From Gemmatimonadota bacterium (GTDB lineage Bacteria; Gemmatimonadota; Gemmatimonadetes; Gemmatimonadales; Gemmatimonadaceae): DNA of 45,267 nucleotides. Where the stretch lies: NCBI GenBank assembly GCA_031127095.1, contig JARIEX010000011.1:1-45267 (forward strand). Reading direction: 5' to 3'. The notes below the pieces were generated by a model. That model saw nothing but the letters and a program-made list of their open reading frames with translations. It was not told the origin of the DNA and made no database searches. Positions 20,764-29,703 of this stretch are shown piece by piece (the first letter of the stretch is position 1; every line of letters begins with the position of its first letter). The translations under genes were made by a program, and so were the position numbers.

Positions 20764-21999
20764 TCAGGCCTCGGCGACGATTAACCCCGTCTGGATCGGA
20801 AAGCGCGTGCCCACCTCGCGGCTGCGCCGGAATCCGGCCGCCCGCAACATCTGGTGCAGCTCCGCCGCCCGCCGGGCCCGCCCCTTGCCCATCGCCATTA
20901 GATAGAAGGAGAAGTAGGCATCGCCCACGGTTTCCGCCCCGCGGACGCCGGCCATGGCCTCCGCGATGAGCAGCACCCCGCCGGCGGGAAGGGCGGCGCG
21001 CGCCTGCCGCAGCAGCCGCATCACCGATTCGTCGTCGTGGTCGAGCAGCACGCGCACCAGCGAGATCACGTCGGCGCCGGTGGGGAGGGCATCCGCGTGG
21101 AAGTTGCCGCCGTGGCACGTGACCCGGTCGCCCAGGCCGGCCTGCTCCAGACGGTGCTTGGCCCGCGAGGCCACCGCCGGCAGGTCGAACAGCCGCAGCT
21201 GCAGGGAGGGATGCCGTGCGCCCACCAGCGAGAGGAACACGCCTTCACCGCCGCCCACGTCGAGCAGGCACTCGTGCTTCGACAGGTCGTACGCGTCGAG
21301 CACGTCGTTGGCCACGGGGGGGAGCGTCGCCGCCATGATTTCGGAATAGGCCGCCACCCGGGCATCGTCGATGGCCTGCGGACGCGGGGCATCGGCGTAC
21401 GACCAGTAGCGGGACAGCTCGGTCCGGAAATCGGCGCCCTGACGCAGCAGGGCGACCGGATCGCTGAGATCCTGATACGCCATGCGGTGATGCCGGATGA
21501 GCGCCAGCACACCGGTGTTCCCCACCAGCGGGGCCCCGAGCGCGCCCAGCGCATACCGGCCGTGCCGACGCTTCATGAGCAGCCGGAGCGACACGGCCGC
21601 GTTGAGCAGCCGTTCCGTGCTGGCGGTGGACAGGTTGCTCCGCTCGGCGATCTCCTCGATCGTGCGGGCGCCGCCAGCCAGATAGTCGAACAGGTCGAGC
21701 TCCACGCAGGCGAGGAGCGTTTGCGTGTACACGAAACCGGACACGATATCGAACAGCGCCCGCGACCGCCGCATGGTGACTGGACGGGTGAGCGGGAATC
21801 GGGCGCTCCAACGCTGGAACTGGTCGGTGGCGACCAAGGCGTTCCAGCGGTCGCGGATCCGTTCGTGCCAGGCGGGCGGGGGTGCAGCGGCGGGCGCAGC
21901 CAATCCGGGGGCGGGTTGGGCCGTGATCGGCGTTCGGACGCGCGTAGGCGCGATGGCCTGTGCCGGGGGGGCCGACAGGGCCTGCTCGGGAGGGTTCAC
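20764..21999 (-). CDS. crtF: Carotenoid O-methyltransferase CrtF
   Basis: 411-residue SAM-dependent methyltransferase of the acyclic carotenoid (spheroidene/spirilloxanthin) type, which methylates the C-1 hydroxyl. FQRWSARFPLTRPVTMRRSRALFD (split) and GFVYTQTLLACVELDLFD are typical of CrtF. SAM motif I is LLDVGGGEGVFLSLVG near residue 245, and a dimerisation-type winged helix (ARTIEEIAERSNLS) precedes it. The GTG at 21999 has no Shine-Dalgarno and lies six bases after a predicted -10 box; about 45 N-terminal residues are Ala/Pro-rich. No other carotenoid gene is in the window, so what substrate it meets is unknown. Confidence 0.92.
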   Translation of the reverse strand: MNPPEQALSAPPAQAIAPTRVRTPITAQPAPGLAAPAAAPPPAWHERIRDRWNALVATDQFQRWSARFPLTRPVTMRRSRALFDIVSGFVYTQTLLACVELDLFDYLAGGARTIEEIAERSNLSTASTERLLNAAVSLRLLMKRRHGRYALGALGAPLVGNTGVLALIRHHRMAYQDLSDPVALLRQGADFRTELSRYWSYADAPRPQAIDDARVAAYSEIMAATLPPVANDVLDAYDLSKHECLLDVGGGEGVFLSLVGARHPSLQLRLFDLPAVASRAKHRLEQAGLGDRVTCHGGNFHADALPTGADVISLVRVLLDHDDESVMRLLRQARAALPAGGVLLIAEAMAGVRGAETVGDAYFSFYLMAMGKGRARRAAELHQMLRAAGFRRSREVGTRFPIQTGLIVAEA

Positions 22000-22005
22000 G
22001 GGCCG

Positions 22006-22034
22006 ACGTTAAGTCACGTCACCAAGAGTGTCAA
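22006..22034 (-). promoter_or_regulatory. crtF promoter, possibly giving a leaderless message
   Basis: TTGACA (22029-22034, minus strand), a 17-base spacer and TAACGT (22006-22011), then exactly six bases to the crtF GTG at 21999. The -35 box overlaps the TGT-N12-ACA site at 22029-22046. Confidence 0.6.
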
Positions 22035-22046
22035 GAAAAGTGTACA
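22029..22046. promoter_or_regulatory. PpsR/CrtJ-type site between crtF and bchI
   Basis: TGTCAAGAAAAGTGTACA fits TGT-N12-ACA exactly. It covers the crtF -35 box and lies about 115 bases before bchI, so it could control both directions. The following CC also matches the puf and bchC operators, but its centre is different. Confidence 0.6.
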
Positions 22047-22063
22047 CCTCGCGTGTCAAAGTC

Positions 22064-22092
22064 TTGCGACGTCGTGGCCCTGCTTCTAACGT
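22064..22092 (+). promoter_or_regulatory. Candidate bchI promoter
   Basis: TTGCGA, 17 bases, TAACGT. The -10 hexamer is identical to the one predicted for crtF on the other strand. The leader to bchI would be about 60 bases. The -35 box is weak (four of six consensus positions). Confidence 0.4.
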
Positions 22093-22159
22093 GGCCGGAG
22101 GTGGCACGGCCACGGAGCGGCTCCCACGGCTTGGCATCCACGACCCTTTGCGAGTGTGC

Positions 22160-23203
22160 ATGAGACCGGTCTATCCGTTCAGCGCGATCGTTGGCCAGGA
22201 CGAAATGAAGCTGGCGCTGTTACTCGTCGCGATCGACCCCACGATCGGTGGGGTGATGGTGTTCGGCGACCGCGGCACCGGCAAGTCGACGGCCGTGCGG
22301 GCGCTGGCCGGACTGCTGCCCCCCATGAAGGTGGTGGCGGGGTGTCGCTACGGCTGTGACCCCCACGGGACGGCCACGCGCTGCGACGACTGTCGTGAGC
22401 GACTGCAGGCCGGTGGACCGGTCCGCTCGGTGCTCGCCCCCGTCCCCGTGGTGGACCTCCCGCTCGGCGCCACGGAAGACCGCGTGGTCGGGGCCCTCGA
22501 TCTGGAGCGCGCCCTCACGACAGGCGAAAAAGCGTTCGAGCCGGGGCTGCTCGCGCGCGCGCACCGCGGCTTCCTGTACGTCGATGAAGTCAATCTGCTC
22601 GAAGATCATCTGGTGGATCTGCTGCTCGACGCCGCCGCGACCGGCGAAAACGTCGTCGAGCGCGAGGGGGTGAGCATCCGCCACCCGTCGAAGTTCGTGC
22701 TGGTGGGCAGCGGCAATCCCGAAGAAGGCGAGCTCCGGCCGCAGCTCCTCGACCGGTTCGGGCTGGCGGTGGACGTGCGCACGCCCACCGTGATCGCTAC
22801 GCGGATCGAGGTCATCAAGCGGCGTGATGCCTTCGACCGTGACGCCGACGCGTTCATGACGCATTGGCACAAGGCGGACGCCAAGATCCGGCGCCACCTC
22901 GAGAAGGCGCGCACGCGGCTCGATGCGTTGGCGGTGTCGGACACGGTGCTCGAGCGGGCCGCGTCGCTGTGCGCGCAGCTCGGCACCGACGGACTGCGCG
23001 GCGAGCTCACGTTGCTGCGCACCTCGCGCGCCCTCGCGGCGTACGACGGCGACTCGGAGGTCACCATGACGCATCTGCGTCGCGTGGCACCGATGGCGCT
23101 GCGGCATCGCCTGCGCCGTAATGTGCTCGACGACGCGGGGTCCACGACCCGCGTGGAGCGGGCCATCGCGGAGCTGTGGGGCGATGTCGTCGCCCCACGC
23201 TGA
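22160..23203 (+). CDS. bchI: Magnesium chelatase AAA+ ATPase subunit BchI
   Basis: 347-residue AAA+ motor of Mg-chelatase. FSAIVGQDEMKLALLL starts the domain, Walker A is GDRGTGKSTAVRAL near residue 36, the cysteine-rich insertion CRYGCDPHGTATRCDDC follows near residue 65, Walker B is FLYVDEVNLLEDHLVDLLLD (split). VGSGNPEEGELRPQLLDRFGL is the sensor/arginine region. ATG 22160 gives the family-like start MRPVYPFSAIVGQ; no clear Shine-Dalgarno precedes it, and GTG 22154 is an alternative. bchD starts inside its last 20 bases. Confidence 0.96.
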   Translation: MRPVYPFSAIVGQDEMKLALLLVAIDPTIGGVMVFGDRGTGKSTAVRALAGLLPPMKVVAGCRYGCDPHGTATRCDDCRERLQAGGPVRSVLAPVPVVDLPLGATEDRVVGALDLERALTTGEKAFEPGLLARAHRGFLYVDEVNLLEDHLVDLLLDAAATGENVVEREGVSIRHPSKFVLVGSGNPEEGELRPQLLDRFGLAVDVRTPTVIATRIEVIKRRDAFDRDADAFMTHWHKADAKIRRHLEKARTRLDALAVSDTVLERAASLCAQLGTDGLRGELTLLRTSRALAAYDGDSEVTMTHLRRVAPMALRHRLRRNVLDDAGSTTRVERAIAELWGDVVAPR

Positions 23204-25106
23204 CCTGCCGCGCGGCGGCCCGGCGCTCACGGCGCTCTTGCTGGCGGTGGATGCGCGCGGGCTGTGCGGCGCGGTGCTCGATCATCCCCTGCACGAGCAC
23301 GCGCGCGCCTTCACGGCGCTGCTGCAGCGCGCCTTACCCGAGGGGGCGCCGCTGCGTCGGGTGCCCGCCGGGGTGACCCCCGACCGGTTGTACGGCGGCG
23401 TCGATCTGGCCGCCACCTTGTCGCGCGGGCGGATCGTGTCGGAGAAGGGCGTGCTGGCGGCGGCCGACGGCGGCGTGCTCGTGGTGCCGATGGCCGAGCG
23501 ACTGTCGATTGCGGCCCGGACGGCGCTGTGCGAGGTGCTCGACCACGCCGATGTGCAGGTGGCTCGCGACGGGATTGCCGAACGTCATTCCGCGCGGGTG
23601 TGCGCGGTCATCATGGACGAGTCGATCGACGACGAGGCCGTGCATGACGCCCTGCGCGACCGCCTCGCGTTCGTGGTGCGCCTCGACGGCACGGCCGACA
23701 CGGCACTCCCGGATGACATGGCGGCGCCGATGACCGCGACGTGGGCGCGACTGGCCCGCGATGCCCGTCACCGCCTGATGAGTGTCAGTATCGACGACAC
23801 GTGGATAGAAGCACTCTGCCAGACCGCGGACGCCTTCGGGATTGATTCCGTGCGTGCGCCGTTGCTGGCGCTGCGCTGTGCCCGCGCGCATGCGGCGCTG
23901 CACGGCCGGCTCATGATGATAGAGGCCGACGCCGAGATCGCGGCAGCGCTGGTGTTGGCGCCGCGTGCCACGCGCTGGCCGGCGCCGCCGGAGACGCCGC
24001 CCGAGCAACCGCCCGCCGGGGACGAGGCCGACAGCGCGGCGCAGAACGCCCCGCCACCGACACCGCCGCCGGCCGGTGAGTCTGAGCAGGCGGAGCCGGA
24101 GACGCCGCCCGACGACCCTGATCGCGAGCAGCCGACGTCGCCCTCGAGTCAGACCGATCTGCTGCGACAGGCGGTGGCCTCGGCGCTCCCGCCCGGTCTG
24201 CTCGCGCAGTTGCTGGAGCAGGTGACCGGTGGTGCGATGCATGGCCGTGTTGGTGCCGAGCGGCAGAACATGCTGCGCGGGCGTCCCCGTGGTGCGCGGA
24301 GCGGCCTGCCACGTGGTGGTGCACGGCTGCACCTGCTTGACACGCTGCGTGCCGCCGCACCGTGGCAGCGCGTGCGTCAGCGTTATGCGGCGCTGCTGGC
24401 GGCATCCACCGCGCCCGCGAGCGCGCCCCGCATCGCCATCCGGCGGGAAGACTTCCGGATCCGCCGCTACATCGAGAAAACGGGAACCACGGTGCTGTTT
24501 GTCGTGGACGCCTCGGGGAGTTCGGCGCTGCACCGTCTGGCCGAGGCGAAAGGGGCGGTGGAAATGCTGCTCGCGGAGAGCTACGCGCGTCGTGACCGCG
24601 TCAGTCTGCTGGCATTCCGGGGGCAGGGCACCGAGGTGTTGCTGCCGCCCACGCGCGCATTGGCCCGCGCCAAAAAAGTGTTGGCCGCGCTGCCCGGCGG
24701 GGGCGGTACGCCCATGGCGCACGCGATCGAGACGGCGCTGGAGCAGGCGCTGGCCACCCGCCGCGGCGGCAGCGCGCCGTTGGTGGTGATGCTCACCGAC
24801 GGACGCGCCAACATTGCGCGCGACGGCACCCCGGGACGTGCCGGTGCGGAACGTGATGCGATCGCCGCCGCCGGCCGGTTGGCCCAGCAGAACATTCCGG
24901 CGCTCTTCGTCGATACATCGCTGCGTGGCGAGCCCGTGGCGCGGCGTCTCGCCGACGCGATGCGGGCCCGCTACGTGCTGCTCCCGGCTGCGAATGCCAA
25001 GGCGCTGGGCGGACTCGTGCGCACCGCGATGCAGATGGCAGACGGCTCCGATCGTGGCGATGCGTCTCGCGGCGGTACATCTCGCGGCGGTGGTGGTCGT
25101 GCCTGA
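23184..25106 (+). CDS. bchD: Magnesium chelatase subunit BchD
   Basis: 640-residue Mg-chelatase subunit: a degenerate AAA+ domain (about residues 1-260, lacking a proper P-loop), a Pro/Glu-rich acidic linker (about 270-330) and a C-terminal von Willebrand A domain with MIDAS motif VVDASGSSALHR near residue 440 and MLTDGRANIARDG near residue 535. It is somewhat longer than the Rhodobacter protein, mainly through the linker. The ATG at 23184 overlaps the end of bchI by 20 bases. The last residues are a Gly/Arg/Ser tail, which is read through the start of puhE. Confidence 0.95.
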   Translation: MSSPHADLPRGGPALTALLLAVDARGLCGAVLDHPLHEHARAFTALLQRALPEGAPLRRVPAGVTPDRLYGGVDLAATLSRGRIVSEKGVLAAADGGVLVVPMAERLSIAARTALCEVLDHADVQVARDGIAERHSARVCAVIMDESIDDEAVHDALRDRLAFVVRLDGTADTALPDDMAAPMTATWARLARDARHRLMSVSIDDTWIEALCQTADAFGIDSVRAPLLALRCARAHAALHGRLMMIEADAEIAAALVLAPRATRWPAPPETPPEQPPAGDEADSAAQNAPPPTPPPAGESEQAEPETPPDDPDREQPTSPSSQTDLLRQAVASALPPGLLAQLLEQVTGGAMHGRVGAERQNMLRGRPRGARSGLPRGGARLHLLDTLRAAAPWQRVRQRYAALLAASTAPASAPRIAIRREDFRIRRYIEKTGTTVLFVVDASGSSALHRLAEAKGAVEMLLAESYARRDRVSLLAFRGQGTEVLLPPTRALARAKKVLAALPGGGGTPMAHAIETALEQALATRRGGSAPLVVMLTDGRANIARDGTPGRAGAERDAIAAAGRLAQQNIPALFVDTSLRGEPVARRLADAMRARYVLLPAANAKALGGLVRTAMQMADGSDRGDASRGGTSRGGGGRA

Positions 25107-25929
25107 GCTGTCGGCGGCTGCTGGCTTCACGCCGCACGACACCGAGAGCCCCGCCCGCGAAACGACCCTGCGTGTTGCCGCGCGCTCGCTACTCGTGGTG
25201 GTGCTGTTCTGGTGGAGTGCCACGGGGATCATCTTCGCCCTCGAGCGCTCGCCCGCCACGCGCCTGCTGGGATTGGTGCTGGCCACCGCGCTGGCCGGGT
25301 GGGGCGCGTGGCTGCTCTACGTGGAACGCGATCGGGACACGGCGTCGGGCGCCCGCCGCACCTTTTTGGGTGCGGCATTCCTGTGGACGTGGGTGCAAGT
25401 GGCCTTCTACGGCGGCTGGCTCGTGGGACCGGTGTCGCTGATGCGGCCGGTGCCGGCCGAAGCGCCCAGTTGGTCGCTGGCCGTGCGCGCGGTGCTGTCG
25501 ATGTTCTGGTACCAGTTGGCGATGCTGGCCGTGCTCGCGATCACCGGCGTCCTCACGGCGCGCCGGGCCAATCGCGCGGGGTGGTGGGCCCTGGTGCTGT
25601 TCTGGGTCACGCATCAGGCGGCCAGCATCAACATCTTTCTCGGCGTCGAGAATCCCGGCCGCGGCTTCTTTCCCGATCCGCTCACGTATCTCGAATCGTA
25701 CTTCGGTCCGCAGCGCAACAGCGTGCTGTTGCCGATCACCGTCGCGTTGCTGCTGCTGTTCACGCTGCGCACGATCGTGCATGCGCTGCGCGATGCGTCA
25801 CCGCTGCGGCGGCAGGGGATGATGCTGCTCTCTGTGCTGGGCGTGCTAGGGGTGCTGGAACTGTCGGTGCTCGGGATGCCGGTGTCGCTGCCGCTGTGGG
25901 ACGCGTTCCTCACGCTGCGCGGCTACTGA
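25060..25929 (+). CDS. puhE: Putative photosynthetic complex assembly protein PuhE (DUF3623)
   Basis: 289-residue polytopic membrane protein with about seven hydrophobic segments. Family stretches are VVVLFWWSATGIIFALER near the N-terminus, FLWTWVQVAFYGGWLVGP, INIFLGVENPGRGFFPDPLTYLESYF (split) and the C-terminal LELSVLGMPVSLPLWDAF. Its role is inferred from association with photosynthesis clusters; no reaction is known. ATG 25060 overlaps bchD by 47 bases. A GTG at 25099 would give a more usual overlap with the bchD stop, so the start is uncertain. It is the last photosynthesis gene and meets a convergent exporter gene seven bases later. Confidence 0.88.
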   Translation: MRLAAVHLAAVVVVPELSAAAGFTPHDTESPARETTLRVAARSLLVVVLFWWSATGIIFALERSPATRLLGLVLATALAGWGAWLLYVERDRDTASGARRTFLGAAFLWTWVQVAFYGGWLVGPVSLMRPVPAEAPSWSLAVRAVLSMFWYQLAMLAVLAITGVLTARRANRAGWWALVLFWVTHQAASINIFLGVENPGRGFFPDPLTYLESYFGPQRNSVLLPITVALLLLFTLRTIVHALRDASPLRRQGMMLLSVLGVLGVLELSVLGMPVSLPLWDAFLTLRGY

Positions 25930-25936
25930 GCGCCAC

Positions 25937-27184
25937 CTACTCGTAGCGCAGCGCTTCGATCGGATCGAGTCGGGCAGCGCGTCGGGCGGGCACCATGCCG
26001 AACACGATGCCGATGCCAACCGACACCACGACGGCGATGATGGTGAGTGTCACCGGCACCGGCGCGGTGACATCCAGCGCAAACGACGCCGCGCGCCCCA
26101 TCGCGAGACCCACCAGAATGCCGATCACGCCCCCGATCCCGGTCAGCGTGCAGGCCTCGATGAGGAACTGCAGCAGGATGTCACGGCGCGTGGCACCGAG
26201 CGCTTTGCGGACCCCGATCTCGCGGGTGCGGCTGGTGACCGACACGGTCATGATCGCCATCACGCCGATCCCGCCCACCAGCAGCGCCACCCCGGAGAGT
26301 ACGATCATCACGAGGAAGAACACACTCGTGATGCCGTTGAAGGTGTCGAGAATCTGATCCTGCGTTACGAGATCGAAGCTGTTCATGCTGCCGGGGCGCA
26401 GCCCGCGCATCTCACGGAGCGCCATCACGGCCGCCCCCTGCGCTTCGGCCACACTCACACCGGCGCGCGGCTTGACCGGAATCCAGAGCGCGTTGGTTTT
26501 ATCGATGGGGAAGCTGCGCTCGAGAAACCGGTACGGCACCACGGCGCCCACCGATTGTCCCGGGGGCGCAAAAATGTTGCCGGGTTCCTGCCACAGGCCG
26601 ATCACCTCGAGCGGGCGCCCGCCGATACGCACGAGCCGCCCGAGCATGCGCTCGCGGCCGAACAGGCGCCGCGCGGTCTCTTCCTGCAGCACGACGACCG
26701 CGGTGCCGGCGGAGAGTTCGTTCCGGGTAAACCACCGCCCTTCCACGAGCTCGCCGCCCTGAATGCGCGTGAACCCGTCGTCGGCGCCGAAGATCGCCAT
26801 CGACTGCGAGCGCGTGCCCTCGGATTCGATGCGCGCCAGCGTCTGCCCCCACAGGGAGGCGTACGCCACTTCCGGCAGCCGCCGCAACCGCTCGGCCTCG
26901 CGCTCGGCGAGATCGGGTCGGATGCGGACCTCCTTGGGCAGGTTGTCCGGATTGAGCGGCGTTTGCGAGAACTTCTTGAGTACGTAAAACGTGGTGGGGC
27001 CGGCCACTTCGATCGTGGTGACGATCTGATTGCGGATCCCGTCCACGATGGCCGCCATGGCCATGACCGTGGCCACGCCGATGACCACGCCAAGAATGGT
27101 GAGCGACGAACGCAGCTTGCTCACGCGCAGCGCCTCGAACGCGAGGCGGATGTTCTCGGACACCGCGCCGGCACGCATCGCCAC
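25937..27184 (-). CDS. MacB/FtsX-type ABC permease (fourth of four)
   Basis: 415 residues from GTG 27184 (ATG 27178 is possible). Architecture is MacB-type without an ATPase domain: one transmembrane helix near residues 25-50 (LRSSLTILGVVIGVATVMAM), a large periplasmic MacB_PCD domain, and three C-terminal helices with the family signature TSRTREIGVRKALGATRRDI and a final RLDPIEALRYE. It would pair with the ATPase encoded at 31011-31817. It is last in the exporter operon and three bases after the preceding stop. Confidence 0.9.
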   Translation of the reverse strand: MAMRAGAVSENIRLAFEALRVSKLRSSLTILGVVIGVATVMAMAAIVDGIRNQIVTTIEVAGPTTFYVLKKFSQTPLNPDNLPKEVRIRPDLAEREAERLRRLPEVAYASLWGQTLARIESEGTRSQSMAIFGADDGFTRIQGGELVEGRWFTRNELSAGTAVVVLQEETARRLFGRERMLGRLVRIGGRPLEVIGLWQEPGNIFAPPGQSVGAVVPYRFLERSFPIDKTNALWIPVKPRAGVSVAEAQGAAVMALREMRGLRPGSMNSFDLVTQDQILDTFNGITSVFFLVMIVLSGVALLVGGIGVMAIMTVSVTSRTREIGVRKALGATRRDILLQFLIEACTLTGIGGVIGILVGLAMGRAASFALDVTAPVPVTLTIIAVVVSVGIGIVFGMVPARRAARLDPIEALRYE

Positions 27185-27187
27185 CGT

Positions 27188-28432
27188 TCAGGTCTCCGCG
27201 CGCATCGCGGTGATCGGATCGAGCTTGGCCGCGCGGGCCGCCGGATACACGCCGAAGAGCACCCCGATACCCGCGCCGAGCGACAGGGCCAGCGCGACGC
27301 TCCAGGGCGTGACGCGGGCGGGCAGGGGCGAGAAGGCGGCGATCGCGACGGCGAGCGCCCAGCCCGCGGCCACGCCGAGCAGACCGCCCGTGAGTGCCAG
27401 CGCGACGGACTCGGCGAGGAATTGCCGGCGGATGTCGGTGGCGGTGGCCCCCATCGCCTTGCGCAGCCCGATTTCGTGCGTGCGCTCCGTGACCGCCATC
27501 AGCATGATGTTCATGATCACGATGCCGCCCACGAGCACGCCGATGGCGACGACGGCCGGCACGACGGCGAAGAGCACCTTGGTGAGCTGCTTCCAGAAAT
27601 CCACGAGGGCATCGGCCGTGCCGACGTCGAAGTTGTCGCGGTCGGAGGGGCGTAGGCGCCGCGCCAGCCGCATCGCTTCCTGCGCGCGCGCCATGGCCGG
27701 GCCCACTTGGTCGGCCTCCGCCATCTTCACCGAGATGGTCGTGTTCAGGCGGCGCCCATAGATCCCCTCGAAGGCCGAGATGGGCATCAAGGTGAAACCG
27801 TCGAACGACTGGCCCAGCACGCGTCCCTTGCGCGCCACCACGCCGACGATCGTGAACCGCTGTCCCATGATGCGCACGTCCTGCTCGATGGCGGACGCGC
27901 CCTGAAACAGATTCTGCGCCACGTCGGCCCCGACCACGACCACGTTGCGCCGCTCGCGTACGTCGATGTCGCTGAGCGGGCGCCCCGCCGTGAAGCGGTA
28001 ATCCTGCACGGTCTGATAGTCGGCCGTGACGCCGAAGATCAGCACACTGCCGAGCGTGCGGTCGCGCCACACGAGGTCGGCCTGCGGCGTGGGCCACCCG
28101 GATTGCAGGGCGATCGCCTGCGCATCGGGGAGCGCGGTGCGGACGGCGTCCGCGTCGCGCTGGTCGACACGGGGCCGACGCTGGAGCAGGCGGAACTGAT
28201 CGTCGGTGAAGAGGCCGAGGCTGATCGGCAACCGCCGGACCTGGAAGGTGTTCATGCCGATCATGGCGTCGGCGATGTTCTCCTTCACGTACGCATTCAT
28301 TCCTTGAATGATCGCCACAACGGCCACCAGAAACCCTACCGACACCACGATCCCCAGCAGGGTGAACACGGTGCGCAGTGGGTTCACCCGCAGCTGCAGG
28401 AGGGAGAGGAGGACGATGTCGGCGAAGCGCAT
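27188..28432 (-). CDS. MacB/FtsX-type ABC permease (third of four)
   Basis: 414 residues from ATG 28432, ten bases after the stop of the preceding permease. LRTVFTLLGIVVSVGFLVAV forms the first helix; the periplasmic domain begins MNAYVKENIADAMIGMNTFQVRRLP (split). The C-terminal half has VTERTHEIGLRKAMGATATDI, LLGVAAGWALAVAIAAFSPLP and AAKLDPITAMRAET. It is closest in style to the first permease (30945-29704), whose periplasmic domain starts similarly (VEEDFAARLIGANTFTLRR), suggesting two alternating permease types. Confidence 0.9.
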   Translation of the reverse strand: MRFADIVLLSLLQLRVNPLRTVFTLLGIVVSVGFLVAVVAIIQGMNAYVKENIADAMIGMNTFQVRRLPISLGLFTDDQFRLLQRRPRVDQRDADAVRTALPDAQAIALQSGWPTPQADLVWRDRTLGSVLIFGVTADYQTVQDYRFTAGRPLSDIDVRERRNVVVVGADVAQNLFQGASAIEQDVRIMGQRFTIVGVVARKGRVLGQSFDGFTLMPISAFEGIYGRRLNTTISVKMAEADQVGPAMARAQEAMRLARRLRPSDRDNFDVGTADALVDFWKQLTKVLFAVVPAVVAIGVLVGGIVIMNIMLMAVTERTHEIGLRKAMGATATDIRRQFLAESVALALTGGLLGVAAGWALAVAIAAFSPLPARVTPWSVALALSLGAGIGVLFGVYPAARAAKLDPITAMRAET

Positions 28433-28442
28433 GGCGGGCGGG

Positions 28443-29699
28443 CTACTCGTGCCGCAACGCCTCCACGGGGTCGAGCTTCGAGGCACGCAGCGCGGGAATC
28501 ATGCCGAAGGCCACGCCGGTGACGGCGCTGGCGATCAGGGCCGTGGCCACGATGCCGGCGGGCAGACTTGCCGGAATGGCGCTGTTGCTGCGAATGACCC
28601 ACGCCAGCAACGCGCCGATGGCGAGCCCGATCAGCGCTCCGATGCTCGTGAGCGTGGCAGCCTCCACGAGGAACTGCCAGCGGATGGTGCCGGCGGTGGC
28701 GCCCAGCGCCTTACGCACCCCGATCTCGCGGGTGCGTTCGGTAACGGAGATCATCATGATGGCCACCACGCCAACGCCGCCCACCAGCAGGGCGACCGCC
28801 GACAGGGCCAGCCCCACGGCGAAGATCGCGCCGAAGAGCTGGTCGAAGGTTTCCATGATGCGGTCCTGCTCGACGAGATAGAAATCGTTGCGTTCGCCGG
28901 GGCGCAGCCCGCGGCGGGCCCGCATCGCAGCGAGCACTTCATCCATCACCTCGCCCTGCGCGGCCGTCTGCTCGGGGCGCACCATGAGGCTGAGGCCATT
29001 GCGCGACAAGTCCAGCTGGCGGATGGCCGCCTGCATGGGGATGATCGCGCGCGGGTTGTCGGGTCCTTTGCCACTGAGCGACTTCAGGAAGCCGGCGCGC
29101 GGGGTGTAGATGCCGATCACGGTGAACTGCCGCCCACTGATCATGATCTGCTTGCCGATCGGCTCGGATTCGCCGAACAGCTGCGTCTTGAGCGTGTCGT
29201 TGATCAGTACGACCGGCTGCCCCGCGTCATACTCGGTGCGGGTGAAGTTGCGTCCCGGCGAGATATCCGACGCATCGACTTCGGGCCACTCCACGCTGTA
29301 CGCGTCGTAGCCCACGTTGTCGATGCGGCTGTCGCGATAGGCGAAATTTCCCTGGCCGCCGGACAAGCCGATCACGGCGGCGACGCCGGGGATCCGCTTG
29401 ATCATCTCCCATTCAGCCAGCGACACCTGCGGGTTGCGCCGGTCGGGGCATTTTTCGTCGGTGCCGTCGCAGCTGTTGAACCCCGGATTGCGGCGTTGCA
29501 CGATGAACGTGGTGGCGCCGATTTCCTCGAGGTCCTTCTGGAAGGAGGCACGGATTCCCGTGACCACCGCCCCCATCGCGACCACCACGAACACGCCGAT
29601 GGCCACGCCTGCGATGGTGAGCCCCGCACGCACTTTGTTGGAGCGGATGGAATCGAGCGCCATCGACACCCCTTCCAGCACCAGTAACAGGCGATTCAT
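28443..29699 (-). CDS. MacB/FtsX-type ABC permease (second of four)
   Basis: 418 residues. First helix KVRAGLTIAGVAIGVFVVVAM, periplasmic domain with a short Cys-containing insertion (FNSCDGTDEKCPDRRNP, two cysteines that could form a disulfide), then ERTREIGVRKALGATAGTIR and SKLDPVEALRHE at the C-terminus. It resembles the fourth permease more than its immediate neighbours. It starts four bases after the stop of the first permease, clearly in one operon. Confidence 0.9.
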   Translation of the reverse strand: MNRLLLVLEGVSMALDSIRSNKVRAGLTIAGVAIGVFVVVAMGAVVTGIRASFQKDLEEIGATTFIVQRRNPGFNSCDGTDEKCPDRRNPQVSLAEWEMIKRIPGVAAVIGLSGGQGNFAYRDSRIDNVGYDAYSVEWPEVDASDISPGRNFTRTEYDAGQPVVLINDTLKTQLFGESEPIGKQIMISGRQFTVIGIYTPRAGFLKSLSGKGPDNPRAIIPMQAAIRQLDLSRNGLSLMVRPEQTAAQGEVMDEVLAAMRARRGLRPGERNDFYLVEQDRIMETFDQLFGAIFAVGLALSAVALLVGGVGVVAIMMISVTERTREIGVRKALGATAGTIRWQFLVEAATLTSIGALIGLAIGALLAWVIRSNSAIPASLPAGIVATALIASAVTGVAFGMIPALRASKLDPVEALRHE

Positions 29700-29703
29700 G
29701 CGC

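Noticed and set aside
22028-22159. Longer N-terminus for BchI starting at GTG 22028
   Set aside because: It would read through the TGT-N12-ACA site and the predicted promoter; the family start corresponds to MRPVYPFSAIVGQ at 22160.
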